64,000 bases of DNA from VXRJ01 sp965246995 (GTDB lineage: Bacteria > Acidobacteriota > Vicinamibacteria > Vicinamibacterales > UBA8438): positions 1,426,001 through 1,490,000 of the forward strand of contig OZ252008.1 in NCBI GenBank assembly GCA_965246995.1. Reading direction: 5' to 3'. The position numbers were made by a program, and so were the translations under genes. The number at the start of each line of letters is the position of its first letter. The stretch's first letter is position 1. The notes below the pieces were generated by a model. That model did not search any database. It was given only the letters and a program-made list of their open reading frames with translations, and had not been told where the DNA came from. Below, one piece after another: positions 40,174 through 48,835 of this stretch.

Positions 40174-42071
40174 GGCGAATCAATCGTCGCCTGCGCCCAC
40201 CGCTCAAGCACCATCAGGCTGAAGAGGAGGTGGGCGTGGTTCTCCCGCCCGGTGTTGTGCGCCGCGATCCGATCGGCGACCGCGCGCGGTTCGATCCAGC
40301 CGCGCCGCGCAAGCCGTTCCGGCGACAGCAGGTCGTGCATCAGTGGCGCGAGCTCCTGTTTCAGCCAGTTCTTCATCGGGATGCTGAAGCCTTCCTTGGC
40401 TCGGCGCAGGACGGTTCCGGGCAGTCGATCGGCAAATGCGCGCTTCAGGATGAATTTCCGCTCGGCGCCGCGCACCTTCAGGTGGCCCGGCATCGAGCAG
40501 GCCAGTTCCATCACCGCGACGTCGAGGAACGGCGCCCGCGTTTCGAGCGACGCCGCCATGCTCATCCGGTCGACCTTCACCAGGATGTCATCCGCCAGAT
40601 AGATCCGGAGGTCCGCGTAGAGCTGGCGGTTCAGGAGGTCGTCGCCGCCGAACCCACCGAGCGCGTCACGCACCGGGCGGTACGCCTCTGTGCCGGAAAG
40701 CGTGTCCCGTAGCGCCGGTGTGTACAGTTCGCGCTTCATTGCGGGCGAGACGAACGTCATCCAGCGGTAGTGCTCGATGTCGGCCGGTGCGTGGGCGAAA
40801 CCGGCTGTGAACCGCTTCAGCTTGTTCACGAGACCCTTCTTCCGTTCACGCGGCGGGAGGTGCGCCGCGACCGCCGCGATCGCCCGTATGGCGCGATCCG
40901 GTGCGAGCGTGGCGAGGCGCCGGGCCAGGCGATCCGCGGCGTAGGTGTCGTAGCCGCCGAACAGTTCGTCGCCGCCGTCGCCCGACAGCGCCACCGTCAC
41001 GTGCTGGCGCGCGATGGTCGAGACCAGGTACGTCGGGAAGAGCGACACGTCGGCGAATGGTTCGTCCAGGTGGACGACCAACTGATCGAATAGCGCCGCA
41101 ATGTCCGGCTCGACCAGGCCTTCGCGGTGGTGGGTGCCGAAGTGCTCCGCGATGAGGCGCGCATACGGCAGTTCGTTGTAGCTGCCGTCGGCGAATCCCA
41201 TGCTGAACGTGTTGACCGAAGGGTTGGTCCGCCGTCCGGGCTCGGACATGCAGGCGACCACCGCGCTCGAGTCGACACCGCCTGAGAGAAACGCGCCGAG
41301 CGGGACGTCCGACATCATCTGCCGTTGGACTGCACGTTCCAGCGTTTCGCGCAGGGCGTCCGCCGCGTCCCTGTCGCTCCAGTCTTGCGGCGCGATCGCG
41401 GCGGCGTCCCAGTACGGCGTGATCGTCAGTGCGCCCGCGTGCCAGGTAAGCGCGTGCGCGGCCGGCAGCCGCCGGATCGCCTTGAAGATGGTGCGGGGCG
41501 AGGGGACGTACTCGTACGTCAGGAATTGATCGAGGGCCTCTGGATCCACCTCGCGCGAGACATCGGGACAGGCGAGCAGCGCCTTGATTTCGGACGCGAG
41601 CACCAGGCCGTCCGGCGTCTCGGCGTAGTAGAGCGGCTTCTCGCCGGCACGGTCACGCGCGGCCCAGAGCGTCTGCGCTCGCGCGTCCCAGATCGCGACG
41701 GCGAACATCCCGTGAATCCGTTCGAGGCAGTCTTCGCCCCAGGTTTCGTAGGCGTGCAGGACAGCCTCGATATCGCTGGCACTGCGGAAGCGGTGACCCC
41801 GCTCGGCGAGTTCGGCCCGGAGGTCGGCATGGTTGTAGATCTCGCCGTTCCCGACGAGGTGAAGCGTGCCGTCCTCGTTGGTGAACGGCTGCTGGCCGCC
41901 CGCGACATCGATGATCGACAGGCGGCGCATCCCGAGCCCCGCGCCCGGCAGCGCTATCTGGCCGGCGTCGTCCGGTCCGCGATGGCGCAGCGTCGCGACC
42001 ATCGCCGCCAGTCGGTCGGGTGACGTGGGGCGCTCCGGGTCGCGTGTGACGATGCCGGCAATGCCGCACAT
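40158..42071 (-). CDS. asnB: Asparagine synthase (glutamine-hydrolysing)
   Basis: The 637-residue product begins MCGIAGIVTRDPERPTSPDR; Cys2 is the glutaminase nucleophile. The N-terminal class II amidotransferase part includes RHRGPDDAG, RRLSIIDVAGGQQP and NGEIYNHADLRAE. The C-terminal synthase part has the PP-loop GAFLSGGVDSSAVVA and the substrate block VALSGDGGDELFGGYDTYAADRL. This extended form is common in exopolysaccharide gene clusters, where it may amidate sugars or side chains instead of making free asparagine. The ATG at 42071 is fixed by the need for Cys2. The stop overlaps the glpD 3' end by 16 bp. Confidence 0.93.
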   Translation of the reverse strand: MCGIAGIVTRDPERPTSPDRLAAMVATLRHRGPDDAGQIALPGAGLGMRRLSIIDVAGGQQPFTNEDGTLHLVGNGEIYNHADLRAELAERGHRFRSASDIEAVLHAYETWGEDCLERIHGMFAVAIWDARAQTLWAARDRAGEKPLYYAETPDGLVLASEIKALLACPDVSREVDPEALDQFLTYEYVPSPRTIFKAIRRLPAAHALTWHAGALTITPYWDAAAIAPQDWSDRDAADALRETLERAVQRQMMSDVPLGAFLSGGVDSSAVVACMSEPGRRTNPSVNTFSMGFADGSYNELPYARLIAEHFGTHHREGLVEPDIAALFDQLVVHLDEPFADVSLFPTYLVSTIARQHVTVALSGDGGDELFGGYDTYAADRLARRLATLAPDRAIRAIAAVAAHLPPRERKKGLVNKLKRFTAGFAHAPADIEHYRWMTFVSPAMKRELYTPALRDTLSGTEAYRPVRDALGGFGGDDLLNRQLYADLRIYLADDILVKVDRMSMAASLETRAPFLDVAVMELACSMPGHLKVRGAERKFILKRAFADRLPGTVLRRAKEGFSIPMKNWLKQELAPLMHDLLSPERLARRGWIEPRAVADRIAAHNTGRENHAHLLFSLMVLERWAQATIDSPQPGS

Positions 42072-42173
42072 GGAGTGGTGGCGGGTGGGAAGGCGTTCGG
42101 ACGAAGAGGCTACAATGAATTTGGACTCTTCCGCCAACCGATGCCGACCGCCGCGCCGACCGGAGACGATTGG

Positions 42174-43613
42174 ATGCCGGCAATCCGTTGCACGGCGACC
42201 GCCATCCTGTTGGGCGCCAGTCTCATCCTGTCGGCTTGCGCGACGCCGCCGGAGGACGCCGCCGCGAACGAGTCCACGGCTGGCGCCAGTGCGCCAGCGA
42301 GCCAGGACACAATCCATCTGCGGGTTGCCTGGACGCGCGACGTCGGTGATGGCACCGACTTCGTCAGCCTGGGTGACCGACTGCGCCTGATGGCGTACGA
42401 CTCGCTCGACGGAGTCGGCGAGCGATCGCTGTTGCCCGACGCCGCCAGTTTCGCCAAACCGCTCATTGCGCCGTCGGGCGAGGTCGTCGTCTTCACGGTC
42501 CGCCGGCAGGGCGTCGTCTACGCCATCAACTGGGATGGCTCCGGCCTCCGGCGCGTCGGTGATGGCTTCGGCCTCGACGTCTGGTCCGACCCTGCGGACG
42601 GTGTCGAATGGGTCTACGTCGGCGTCGACGAGCGTTCCACCGATCCGCCTTCGTACCCGGCGGTCCGGCGCTATCGCCTCGACGATCCGTCAGTCGGTGA
42701 AACGGTCTGGGATGCGCAGCCGATCTCGGGCGACAGCTTCCAGTTGTCGGCCGACGGGCGGACTGCGGCGGCGCTGCTTCCGTGGCCGACAGCCGGCGTG
42801 ATCGATTTCGAGGCGGGGACGTGGCGGGCGCTGGGCGAGGGTTGCTGGACCGCCTTCTCACCGGGCCGGGCGCCGCTCTGCTGGTTCTTCGACGGCGCCC
42901 ACCGCAATGTGACCATCGTCGACCTCGAGGGCGGCGAACGCTGGACCATGCCGGTGAACGACGATCCCCGCTTCGACGGTTACGAGGTATATCACCCGCG
43001 CTGGACGAACGATCCGCGCGCGATCGTCCTGACTGGGCCGTACTCGGTCGGGACGCGTGTCAACCGGATCCGCGCCGGCGGCCGGCAGGTCGAGGTCCAC
43101 ATCGGGATCCTGAACGACGCGATGACGGCGGTCGAGTCGTGGCGGCAGGTGACGCAGAACGATGCGGCTGACTTCTACCCGGATGCCTGGATCGCGCCGG
43201 GCGCGCTGCCGCCGCCGCGGGTCGGCGACGATACGCGGCAGGTGGTTGCCGATCGCTCGCCGGATGGCGACGCGGCTGAGGTCGTGGTGACGGCCAGGGT
43301 CCGTGACGATGTCCCGTTGCCGACCCCGCAGTCGATCGCGCCGTACCGAGAGGGATTGCTTGCGCTCGAGTACGATGTGGTGGAGGTACTGGAGGGCAGC
43401 CTCGATCTGCCGGTGATCGCCATCGCCCACTGGGTGATTCGCGATGGCGAGACGATCGCCGATGTCGCGCGGCCGGGCGAGACCGTCTACCGCCTGACGC
43501 TCGCGCCGTACGACTCGCGTGCCGAACTGGAGGGGAAGCGGCTGGTGATGGAGACGCGCGACCTGACACTGCCCCTGTTCTACGACCTGACGTCGGGAGC
43601 GTCCGCGCCGTGA
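42174..43613 (+). CDS. Lipoprotein with propeller-like part and a C-terminal domain shared with the AlgX-like protein
   Basis: The 479-residue product has a lipoprotein signal (CTATAILLGASLILSAC). Residues about 35-330 look like a WD40/PD40-type propeller (LIAPSGEVVVFTVRRQG, FQLSADGRTAAALLP). Residues about 370-475 form a beta-rich domain, AEVVVTARVRDDVPLPTPQS and APYREGLLALEYDVVEVLEG, that aligns with the end of the AlgX-like protein at 47056-48762. The ATG at 42174 is preferred because GGAG lies 9 nt upstream; ATG 42141 is an alternative. A TACAAT (42111-42116) may be its -10. It overlaps the SGNH gene by 4 bp (GTGA). Function unknown. Confidence 0.75.
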   Translation: MPAIRCTATAILLGASLILSACATPPEDAAANESTAGASAPASQDTIHLRVAWTRDVGDGTDFVSLGDRLRLMAYDSLDGVGERSLLPDAASFAKPLIAPSGEVVVFTVRRQGVVYAINWDGSGLRRVGDGFGLDVWSDPADGVEWVYVGVDERSTDPPSYPAVRRYRLDDPSVGETVWDAQPISGDSFQLSADGRTAAALLPWPTAGVIDFEAGTWRALGEGCWTAFSPGRAPLCWFFDGAHRNVTIVDLEGGERWTMPVNDDPRFDGYEVYHPRWTNDPRAIVLTGPYSVGTRVNRIRAGGRQVEVHIGILNDAMTAVESWRQVTQNDAADFYPDAWIAPGALPPPRVGDDTRQVVADRSPDGDAAEVVVTARVRDDVPLPTPQSIAPYREGLLALEYDVVEVLEGSLDLPVIAIAHWVIRDGETIADVARPGETVYRLTLAPYDSRAELEGKRLVMETRDLTLPLFYDLTSGASAP

Positions 43614-44725
43614 CTCCGGTAGTGGTGCGGGTTCGATCGCTCGTCCTGTTCAGCATGGCGGCGATGGCTGTCGCCACCGCGTGTGCGCCGCCGCCGGATC
43701 TCACCGACGTTCTTCCGCGGTTCCATCAGACCGCGCGGACGTTGGCGGCCGATGCCGAAGCAGCCGGCCGAACGACGGTGCCCGGTCTCGACGACTGGCT
43801 GTTCTTCGGACCGGAACTCCGCCACGTTTCGGTCGGTCCGTTCTGGGGGGCGGATGCTGCGGCCGCGAGCCGGGCGCGGCAACCGGAGGCGGTGGATCCG
43901 CTGGCCGCGATCCTGGACTTCCGCGCGCAGCTCCGCGAGTTGGGCGTCGAACTGATCCTCATGCCGGTTCCGGCAAAGAGTGTCATCTATCCGGACCGCC
44001 TGGCGGACGAGCTGTCGGACCTGTCGCCGCCGCCGCGTCTCGATCCGGATCACATCGTGTTCTACACACTGTTGCGCCAACAGGGTGTGGAATTGCTCGA
44101 CCTGACCGAACGCTTCCTGCAGGTGCGGACCCATCCCCGCGGGCCGCTCTACTGCCGGCGCGACACGCACTGGTCGGGGGTCGGCTGCGCGGTCGCCAGC
44201 GCGCAGTTGGCACGTGCGCTGCTGTCGCGGTCGTGGTACGGCGCGCCGCCGGGCGATGCGCCTTATGTGGCGCACTGGCGCAATGTGACGATCAACGGCG
44301 ACCTGGAGCGCGAGGCGTCGGACGGCGCGATGAGCGAGACGCTGCAACTCCGCGAGATCGCTATCGCGGATGGCACGGACGCGGGGTCGTTGGGGGCGCC
44401 GGAGCCGGATCCGAACAGTCCGGTCATCCTGCTCGGCGACAGCCATAACCTCGTATTCCACGCCGGGGGCGACATGCACGCCACCGGTGGAGGCCTGCCG
44501 GAACAGCTCGCCTTCGAACTCGGCTTTCCGGTCGACGTCGTGGCCGTGCGGGGATCCGCGTCGACCGCGGCGCGGGTCAACCTGCTGCGCCGCGCGCAGG
44601 CCGATCCCACTTACTGGGATCGGAAACGGATCGTCATCTGGACGTTCTCGGTGCGCGAGTTCACCGAGGGCGACGGCTGGCCGATCATTCCGATCCGGCC
44701 GGATCCGTCCGACGGTCCCGGATGA
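43610..44725 (+). CDS. AlgJ/AlgX-type SGNH-like O-acetylation lipoprotein
   Basis: The 371-residue product has a lipoprotein-like leader (VLFSMAAMAVATAC) and the AlgJ/AlgX SGNH-like fold: EYLIMPVPAK-type loop LILMPVPAKSVIYP, the catalytic DXHW in CRRDTHWSGVGCAVAS, and LLGDSHNLVFHAGGD with the nucleophile Ser. AlgJ and AlgX move acetyl groups onto alginate in the periplasm. Here no alginate polymerase is seen, so the acceptor is probably another polysaccharide. Its GTG start overlaps the upstream stop by 4 bp. The 3' end overlaps the convergent acyltransferase gene by 41 bp. Confidence 0.85.
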   Translation: MTPVVVRVRSLVLFSMAAMAVATACAPPPDLTDVLPRFHQTARTLAADAEAAGRTTVPGLDDWLFFGPELRHVSVGPFWGADAAAASRARQPEAVDPLAAILDFRAQLRELGVELILMPVPAKSVIYPDRLADELSDLSPPPRLDPDHIVFYTLLRQQGVELLDLTERFLQVRTHPRGPLYCRRDTHWSGVGCAVASAQLARALLSRSWYGAPPGDAPYVAHWRNVTINGDLEREASDGAMSETLQLREIAIADGTDAGSLGAPEPDPNSPVILLGDSHNLVFHAGGDMHATGGGLPEQLAFELGFPVDVVAVRGSASTAARVNLLRRAQADPTYWDRKRIVIWTFSVREFTEGDGWPIIPIRPDPSDGPG

Positions 44726-45512
44726 CGCGGGCCGGCACGCCGGCTGCGATCGCGTACGGCGGGATTGCGCCGCGCACTACCGCGCCGGCGCCGATGATGG
44801 CGTCGCGTCCGACCGTGGCCCCGTCCGAAATCACGACGTGGGCGCCGAGCCAGACGTTATCGGCCACTTCGATTCCCTCCGCGATGCGCGCCTGGTGCAA
44901 TACCGGGATATCGGTTCGGCCGTGCGCGTGATCGCCCCCCACCAGATAGGTGTAGGCGGCGACCAGCGCATGCTTGCCGAGGCGGACGCGGCCGCCGGAA
45001 AAGATCTCGCAGTTGAAGCCGATGTTGGCATGATCATCGATCACGATGTCGCCGTTCTTGCAGCTCAGGATCGTGCCGCGGCCGACGAAGACGCCGGTCC
45101 CGATATCGATGCCCTGGTTGTCGGTGCCCTTTGCGTCGAGACAGCAGTTGTCGTCGATCACGACGTTGTCGCCGATCCGGATCTTGTGGGGGTGACGCAG
45201 CACGACATTGGCGCCGAAGGTGACGTTGCGCCCGACGCGTCCCAGTAGCAGCGGGTACAGCTTCGACCGGAGCAGCAGCCCGAGTGCACCCGGCAGGTTG
45301 CTCGTCAACGTGACGATCAGCTCGTACTTCACGAGCGCCCAGAACCCCGGCCGTCCGACGACCAGCGCCGCGTAGCGCGCCGCCTTCGACTTCCCCGGCT
45401 CGAACAACTCTTCCTGAATATCCGTAATGCGACCCTTCGGATCGGAGCCGGACGAGGCTTGCGTGCCGGCGGGTGGCGGTGCGGATGGATCGGGGGAGTT
45501 CGGCGTCGTCAC
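44685..45512 (-). CDS. Left-handed beta-helix acyltransferase (hexapeptide repeat)
   Basis: The 275-residue product has an unusual N-terminal helical part (residues 1-85, with LVKYELIVTLTSNLPGALGLLL) followed by hexapeptide repeats: IRIGDNVVIDDNCCLDA, IGTGVFVGRGTILSCKNG, VADNVWLGAHVVISDGATVGRDAIIGAGAVV and a C-terminal PPYAIAAGVPARVIR. This is the WbbJ/LbetaH O-acetyltransferase class, which uses acetyl-CoA in the cytoplasm. The N-terminal hydrophobic helix may tether it to the membrane. It is divergent from the MBOAT gene. Confidence 0.88.
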   Translation of the reverse strand: MTTPNSPDPSAPPPAGTQASSGSDPKGRITDIQEELFEPGKSKAARYAALVVGRPGFWALVKYELIVTLTSNLPGALGLLLRSKLYPLLLGRVGRNVTFGANVVLRHPHKIRIGDNVVIDDNCCLDAKGTDNQGIDIGTGVFVGRGTILSCKNGDIVIDDHANIGFNCEIFSGGRVRLGKHALVAAYTYLVGGDHAHGRTDIPVLHQARIAEGIEVADNVWLGAHVVISDGATVGRDAIIGAGAVVRGAIPPYAIAAGVPARVIRDRRTDPAGSE

Positions 45513-45586
45513 GAGCGTTTGATCCGGCCCACAGCTTACCCGTTTCGCGGCTGCCGGATGGTCGCGACATCGCCCGGCGGAAGGAC

Positions 45587-45614
45587 TTGCGGGCGCGGTA
45601 GGGGCCTGTACACT
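45587..45614 (+). promoter_or_regulatory. Predicted promoter of the MBOAT gene
   Basis: TTGCGG (45587-45592) and TACACT (45609-45614) are spaced 16 nt apart, followed by 14 nt to the ATG at 45629. The match is moderate. It lies in the 116-bp divergent gap with the beta-helix acyltransferase gene. Confidence 0.4.
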
Positions 45615-45628
45615 GCAGCAAATCGCCG

Positions 45629-47047
45629 ATGGTTTTCAGCTCCCACCTGTTCCTCCTCTACTTTCTGCCTGCCGCGCTTCTCGTCTACTACGTCCTCCCG
45701 CACCGCGGCCGCCACCTCGCTCTCGCCCTCCTGAGCTATACCTTCTACGGCTGGGCCAACCCCCTCTTCGTCGTTCTCCTGCTGGTCTCGACGGCGGTCG
45801 ATTACACCTGCGGCCTCGCCATCGCCGCCTCCACCCAGGACACCCAAGGAGCACGCCGGCGCCGCATCGCCGTCGCCGTCTCCGTCGTCAGCAACCTCTC
45901 GCTCCTCGGGTTCTTCAAGTACGCCAACTTCGGCATCGACACCATGCGCGGTGTGGCCGCCGCGCTCGGCGCCGACTGGATGGGTCTCGACACGGCGCTC
46001 CGGGTGACGCTGCCGCTCGGTATCAGCTTCTACACGTTCCAGTCGATGAGCTACACGATGGACGTTGCGCGCGGTCATGCCGCGCCGCTCCGCAACTTCA
46101 TCGACTTCGCCTGCTACGTGTCGTTGTTCCCGCAACTGGTCGCTGGACCGATCATCCGGTTTGCCGAGATCGCCGATCAATTGACGCGGCGTACCCACAC
46201 CTTCGCGAAGTTCGCGCGCGGGGTCGCGTTCGTCAGCCTCGGCCTCGCCAAGAAAGTCCTGCTCGCCAATCCCTGTGGTCGGATCGCCGACCTCGCGTTC
46301 GACGCCGGCTCGGTTGCCACGCTTGACGCCTGGCTCGGTCTGCTCGCGTACGCGTTCCAGATCTACTTCGACTTCAGTGGCTACTCCGACATGGCGATCG
46401 GCCTGGGTCTGATGCTCGGCTTCGTTTTCCCGAAGAACTTCGACTCGCCGTACCGCGCCGAGTCGATCACCGAGTTCTGGCGGCGGTGGCATCTCTCGCT
46501 GTCGTCCTGGCTGCGCGACTACCTCTATGTCCCGCTCGGCGGCAGCCGGCGCGGGCCCCGGCGCACCTACGCCAATCTCGCGATCGTGATGCTGCTCGGG
46601 GGGCTCTGGCACGGCGCCGCCTGGACGTTCGTCTGCTGGGGCGCATTCCATGGTGCGCTGCTTGCGGCGGAACGGTGGCGCGGTGCGTCGCTCTATCCGT
46701 TTCTGCCGGCGCCGTTCCGGCGCGGGGCGACGTTCGGCCTGGTGCTGCTGAGCTGGGTCCTGTTCCGCGCGGCGGATCTGGGTGATGCCGCGGGTTACTT
46801 CCGCAGTCTGGGGGGGCTATCGCCCGTGACGGATCAGGCGCGGTTGCTCGGGCAGGTGATTGCCGAGCCGTACTCGCTCCTCGCGCTCGCCGCCGCCGCC
46901 GTCGTCACCTGGGGTGCGCCCCAGACCTGGGACTGGACGCGCCGGCTCACGGCGCCGAGGGCCATGGCGGCGCTCGGCCTGCTGCTTCTCGCCTGGGGCG
47001 TGCTTGCCACGCAGGCGCACAACCCGTTCATCTATTTCATCTTCTGA
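45629..47047 (+). CDS. MBOAT family O-acyltransferase (AlgI/DltB-like)
   Basis: The 472-residue product has about ten membrane helices and MBOAT hallmarks: VFSSHLFLLYFLPAALLVYY at the start, LPLGISFYTFQSMSYTMDV, FPQLVAGPIIRFAEI and the catalytic His in MLLGGLWHGAAWTFVCWGAFHG. AlgI passes acetyl groups across the inner membrane to a periplasmic SGNH protein (AlgJ/AlgX). The two SGNH genes are at 43610 and 47056; the latter begins 8 bp after this stop, so they form an acylation operon. Confidence 0.93.
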   Translation: MVFSSHLFLLYFLPAALLVYYVLPHRGRHLALALLSYTFYGWANPLFVVLLLVSTAVDYTCGLAIAASTQDTQGARRRRIAVAVSVVSNLSLLGFFKYANFGIDTMRGVAAALGADWMGLDTALRVTLPLGISFYTFQSMSYTMDVARGHAAPLRNFIDFACYVSLFPQLVAGPIIRFAEIADQLTRRTHTFAKFARGVAFVSLGLAKKVLLANPCGRIADLAFDAGSVATLDAWLGLLAYAFQIYFDFSGYSDMAIGLGLMLGFVFPKNFDSPYRAESITEFWRRWHLSLSSWLRDYLYVPLGGSRRGPRRTYANLAIVMLLGGLWHGAAWTFVCWGAFHGALLAAERWRGASLYPFLPAPFRRGATFGLVLLSWVLFRAADLGDAAGYFRSLGGLSPVTDQARLLGQVIAEPYSLLALAAAAVVTWGAPQTWDWTRRLTAPRAMAALGLLLLAWGVLATQAHNPFIYFIF

Positions 47048-47055
47048 GAACAGCT

Positions 47056-48762
47056 GTGATGACCGGGCCTGACTACGATCGTCTCCCGCGTGCCGAGCGT
47101 GCCCGCATCGCGCAGGCGCGTGCCGAAGTGGGGGAGACCGCAATCTCTTCCACCATCGCGCGCTTCCTCGTTGCCGCTTTCGTCGGGGCGCTTGCCCTGC
47201 CGCATGCCGCGCAACTGCTCGACGATCCAGGTTTCTATCTCGCGGTGGGTGCGGGGCGCCGGCCCCTTGCCGAGGACCCGGTGGCAGACGGTCTGCCGTT
47301 CGCGTCGATCCGAACCGCCAACCGGGCGTTGCTGGCGCGCGCGACCGCGATCGAGGAGTCCCTGGCGGACGATTCCGTGATTGGACGGCGCGTCCGCCCA
47401 ATCGTGCAGTCCGCCATGACCTTCTGGCTCGGCGCGGGCACGGCGCAGGTGGAGATCGGCGAGGGGGAGTGGCTCTTCTACCGGCCCGACCTCGATCACG
47501 TCACCGGTCCAGGTTTCCTGGAGCCGCGTGTCCTGCGTCGCCGCGCGGCGGCCGGCGATACCCTCGCCGCAGCTCGCGCTCCCGATCCGCGGCCTGCGCT
47601 CATCGCGCTCCATGCCCAGCTCGCGCAACGGGGGATCCGGCTGATCGTCGCGCCCACCCCGGTCAAGCCGTCGGCGGATCCGGAACGCGCGGGAGGCGTC
47701 GCCGCTTTCGCGTCCCCGGTCGTTTCGAACCGCTCATGGCTGGTCTTCCGGCGTGATCTGGCTGCGGCCGGGATCACCGTGTTCGATACGTCCGAGACCC
47801 TGGCGGCACTGCGTGGCGAGGGGGCGGCGCCCCTCTATCTCGTCTCCGACACGCACTGGCGTCCGGAGACGATGCAGCGCGTTGCCGCCGATCTGGCCGG
47901 ATTCATCGAAGCTGCGACCGATCTCGCACCCCGTAGCGGCATCTATCGCACGCGTGCGGTCGACGTGACGAACCCGGGCGACACGGCGCGCCTCCTCGAG
48001 CTCGGGCCGTTCCGGATGCGCTACCCGCCGGAGACGGTAACGACACGGCGCGTCGAAACCCCGGGGGGGACGTCGTGGCAGCCGTCACGTGAGACGGAGG
48101 TGCTGCTCCTGGGTGACAGCTTCACGAACGTGTACGCGCTCGAGGTACTTGGCTGGGGGGTGGCGGGCGGGCTGGCGGAGCAGCTCAGCGTCGAGTTGGG
48201 ACGTCCGGTCGACCGGATCGCACAGAACGATCAGGGCGCCCTCGCACCCCGCCGGCTGCTGGCGGCGGCGCTGGCCCGCGAGCCGGAACGCTTCGCACAG
48301 ACGCGCGTCGTGGTCTACCAGTTCGCCGCGCGGGAGCTGTCCCAGGGGGACTGGGCGGTGGTCGATCTGCCGGCGGCGGCGGTGGACTCCCCGGATACCC
48401 CGACGGATTTCTGGTCGCCCGACGGCGTGGAGCGGGCGATCGTCGACGCGACCGTCACCGCGGCAGGCCCCGTTCCCCGTCCCGGATCGGTGCCGTACCG
48501 CGATCACATCGTTGCGGTCCACCTGACGGCGATCGACGTCGTCGATGGACCGCCGGAGGGTGCCGGACGCGAGGCGGTCGTCTACCTCCGCAGCATGGTC
48601 GACAACGAGCTGACCGTTGCGGCGTCGTGGGGTCCGGGCGACCGCGTGCGTCTCGCTCTCGAACCGTGGGCGGGTGTCGCGGCCGATCTGGATGGGATCA
48701 ACCGCGGCGAGCTGAGCGATCCCGCGCTGTTGTTGGTCGACCCCTGGTGGGGCGCACCGTAG
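47056..48762 (+). CDS. AlgX/AlgJ-like SGNH protein with extra C-terminal domain
   Basis: The 568-residue product has one N-terminal membrane helix (FLVAAFVGALALPHAAQLL), a WLFYRPDLDHVTG motif of the AlgX family, the DXHW motif in SDTHWRPETMQR, and the Ser nucleophile in LLGDSFTNVYALEVLGWG. After a long SGNH domain (to about residue 440) comes a beta-rich domain of about 110 residues, ATVTAAGPVPRPGSVPYRD and AVHLTAIDVVDG, shared with the lipoprotein at 42174. The SGNH domain should transfer acyl groups from the MBOAT protein to a glycan. The start is 8 bp after the MBOAT gene. Confidence 0.85.
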   Translation: MMTGPDYDRLPRAERARIAQARAEVGETAISSTIARFLVAAFVGALALPHAAQLLDDPGFYLAVGAGRRPLAEDPVADGLPFASIRTANRALLARATAIEESLADDSVIGRRVRPIVQSAMTFWLGAGTAQVEIGEGEWLFYRPDLDHVTGPGFLEPRVLRRRAAAGDTLAAARAPDPRPALIALHAQLAQRGIRLIVAPTPVKPSADPERAGGVAAFASPVVSNRSWLVFRRDLAAAGITVFDTSETLAALRGEGAAPLYLVSDTHWRPETMQRVAADLAGFIEAATDLAPRSGIYRTRAVDVTNPGDTARLLELGPFRMRYPPETVTTRRVETPGGTSWQPSRETEVLLLGDSFTNVYALEVLGWGVAGGLAEQLSVELGRPVDRIAQNDQGALAPRRLLAAALAREPERFAQTRVVVYQFAARELSQGDWAVVDLPAAAVDSPDTPTDFWSPDGVERAIVDATVTAAGPVPRPGSVPYRDHIVAVHLTAIDVVDGPPEGAGREAVVYLRSMVDNELTVAASWGPGDRVRLALEPWAGVAADLDGINRGELSDPALLLVDPWWGAP

Positions 48763-48835
48763 CCTGCCCGGGCGGCGGCGCCTGCTGCCGCACCCGGGGG
48801 GCGGCGCACTCCGGTGGTCAGGTATTCTTCCCGCC

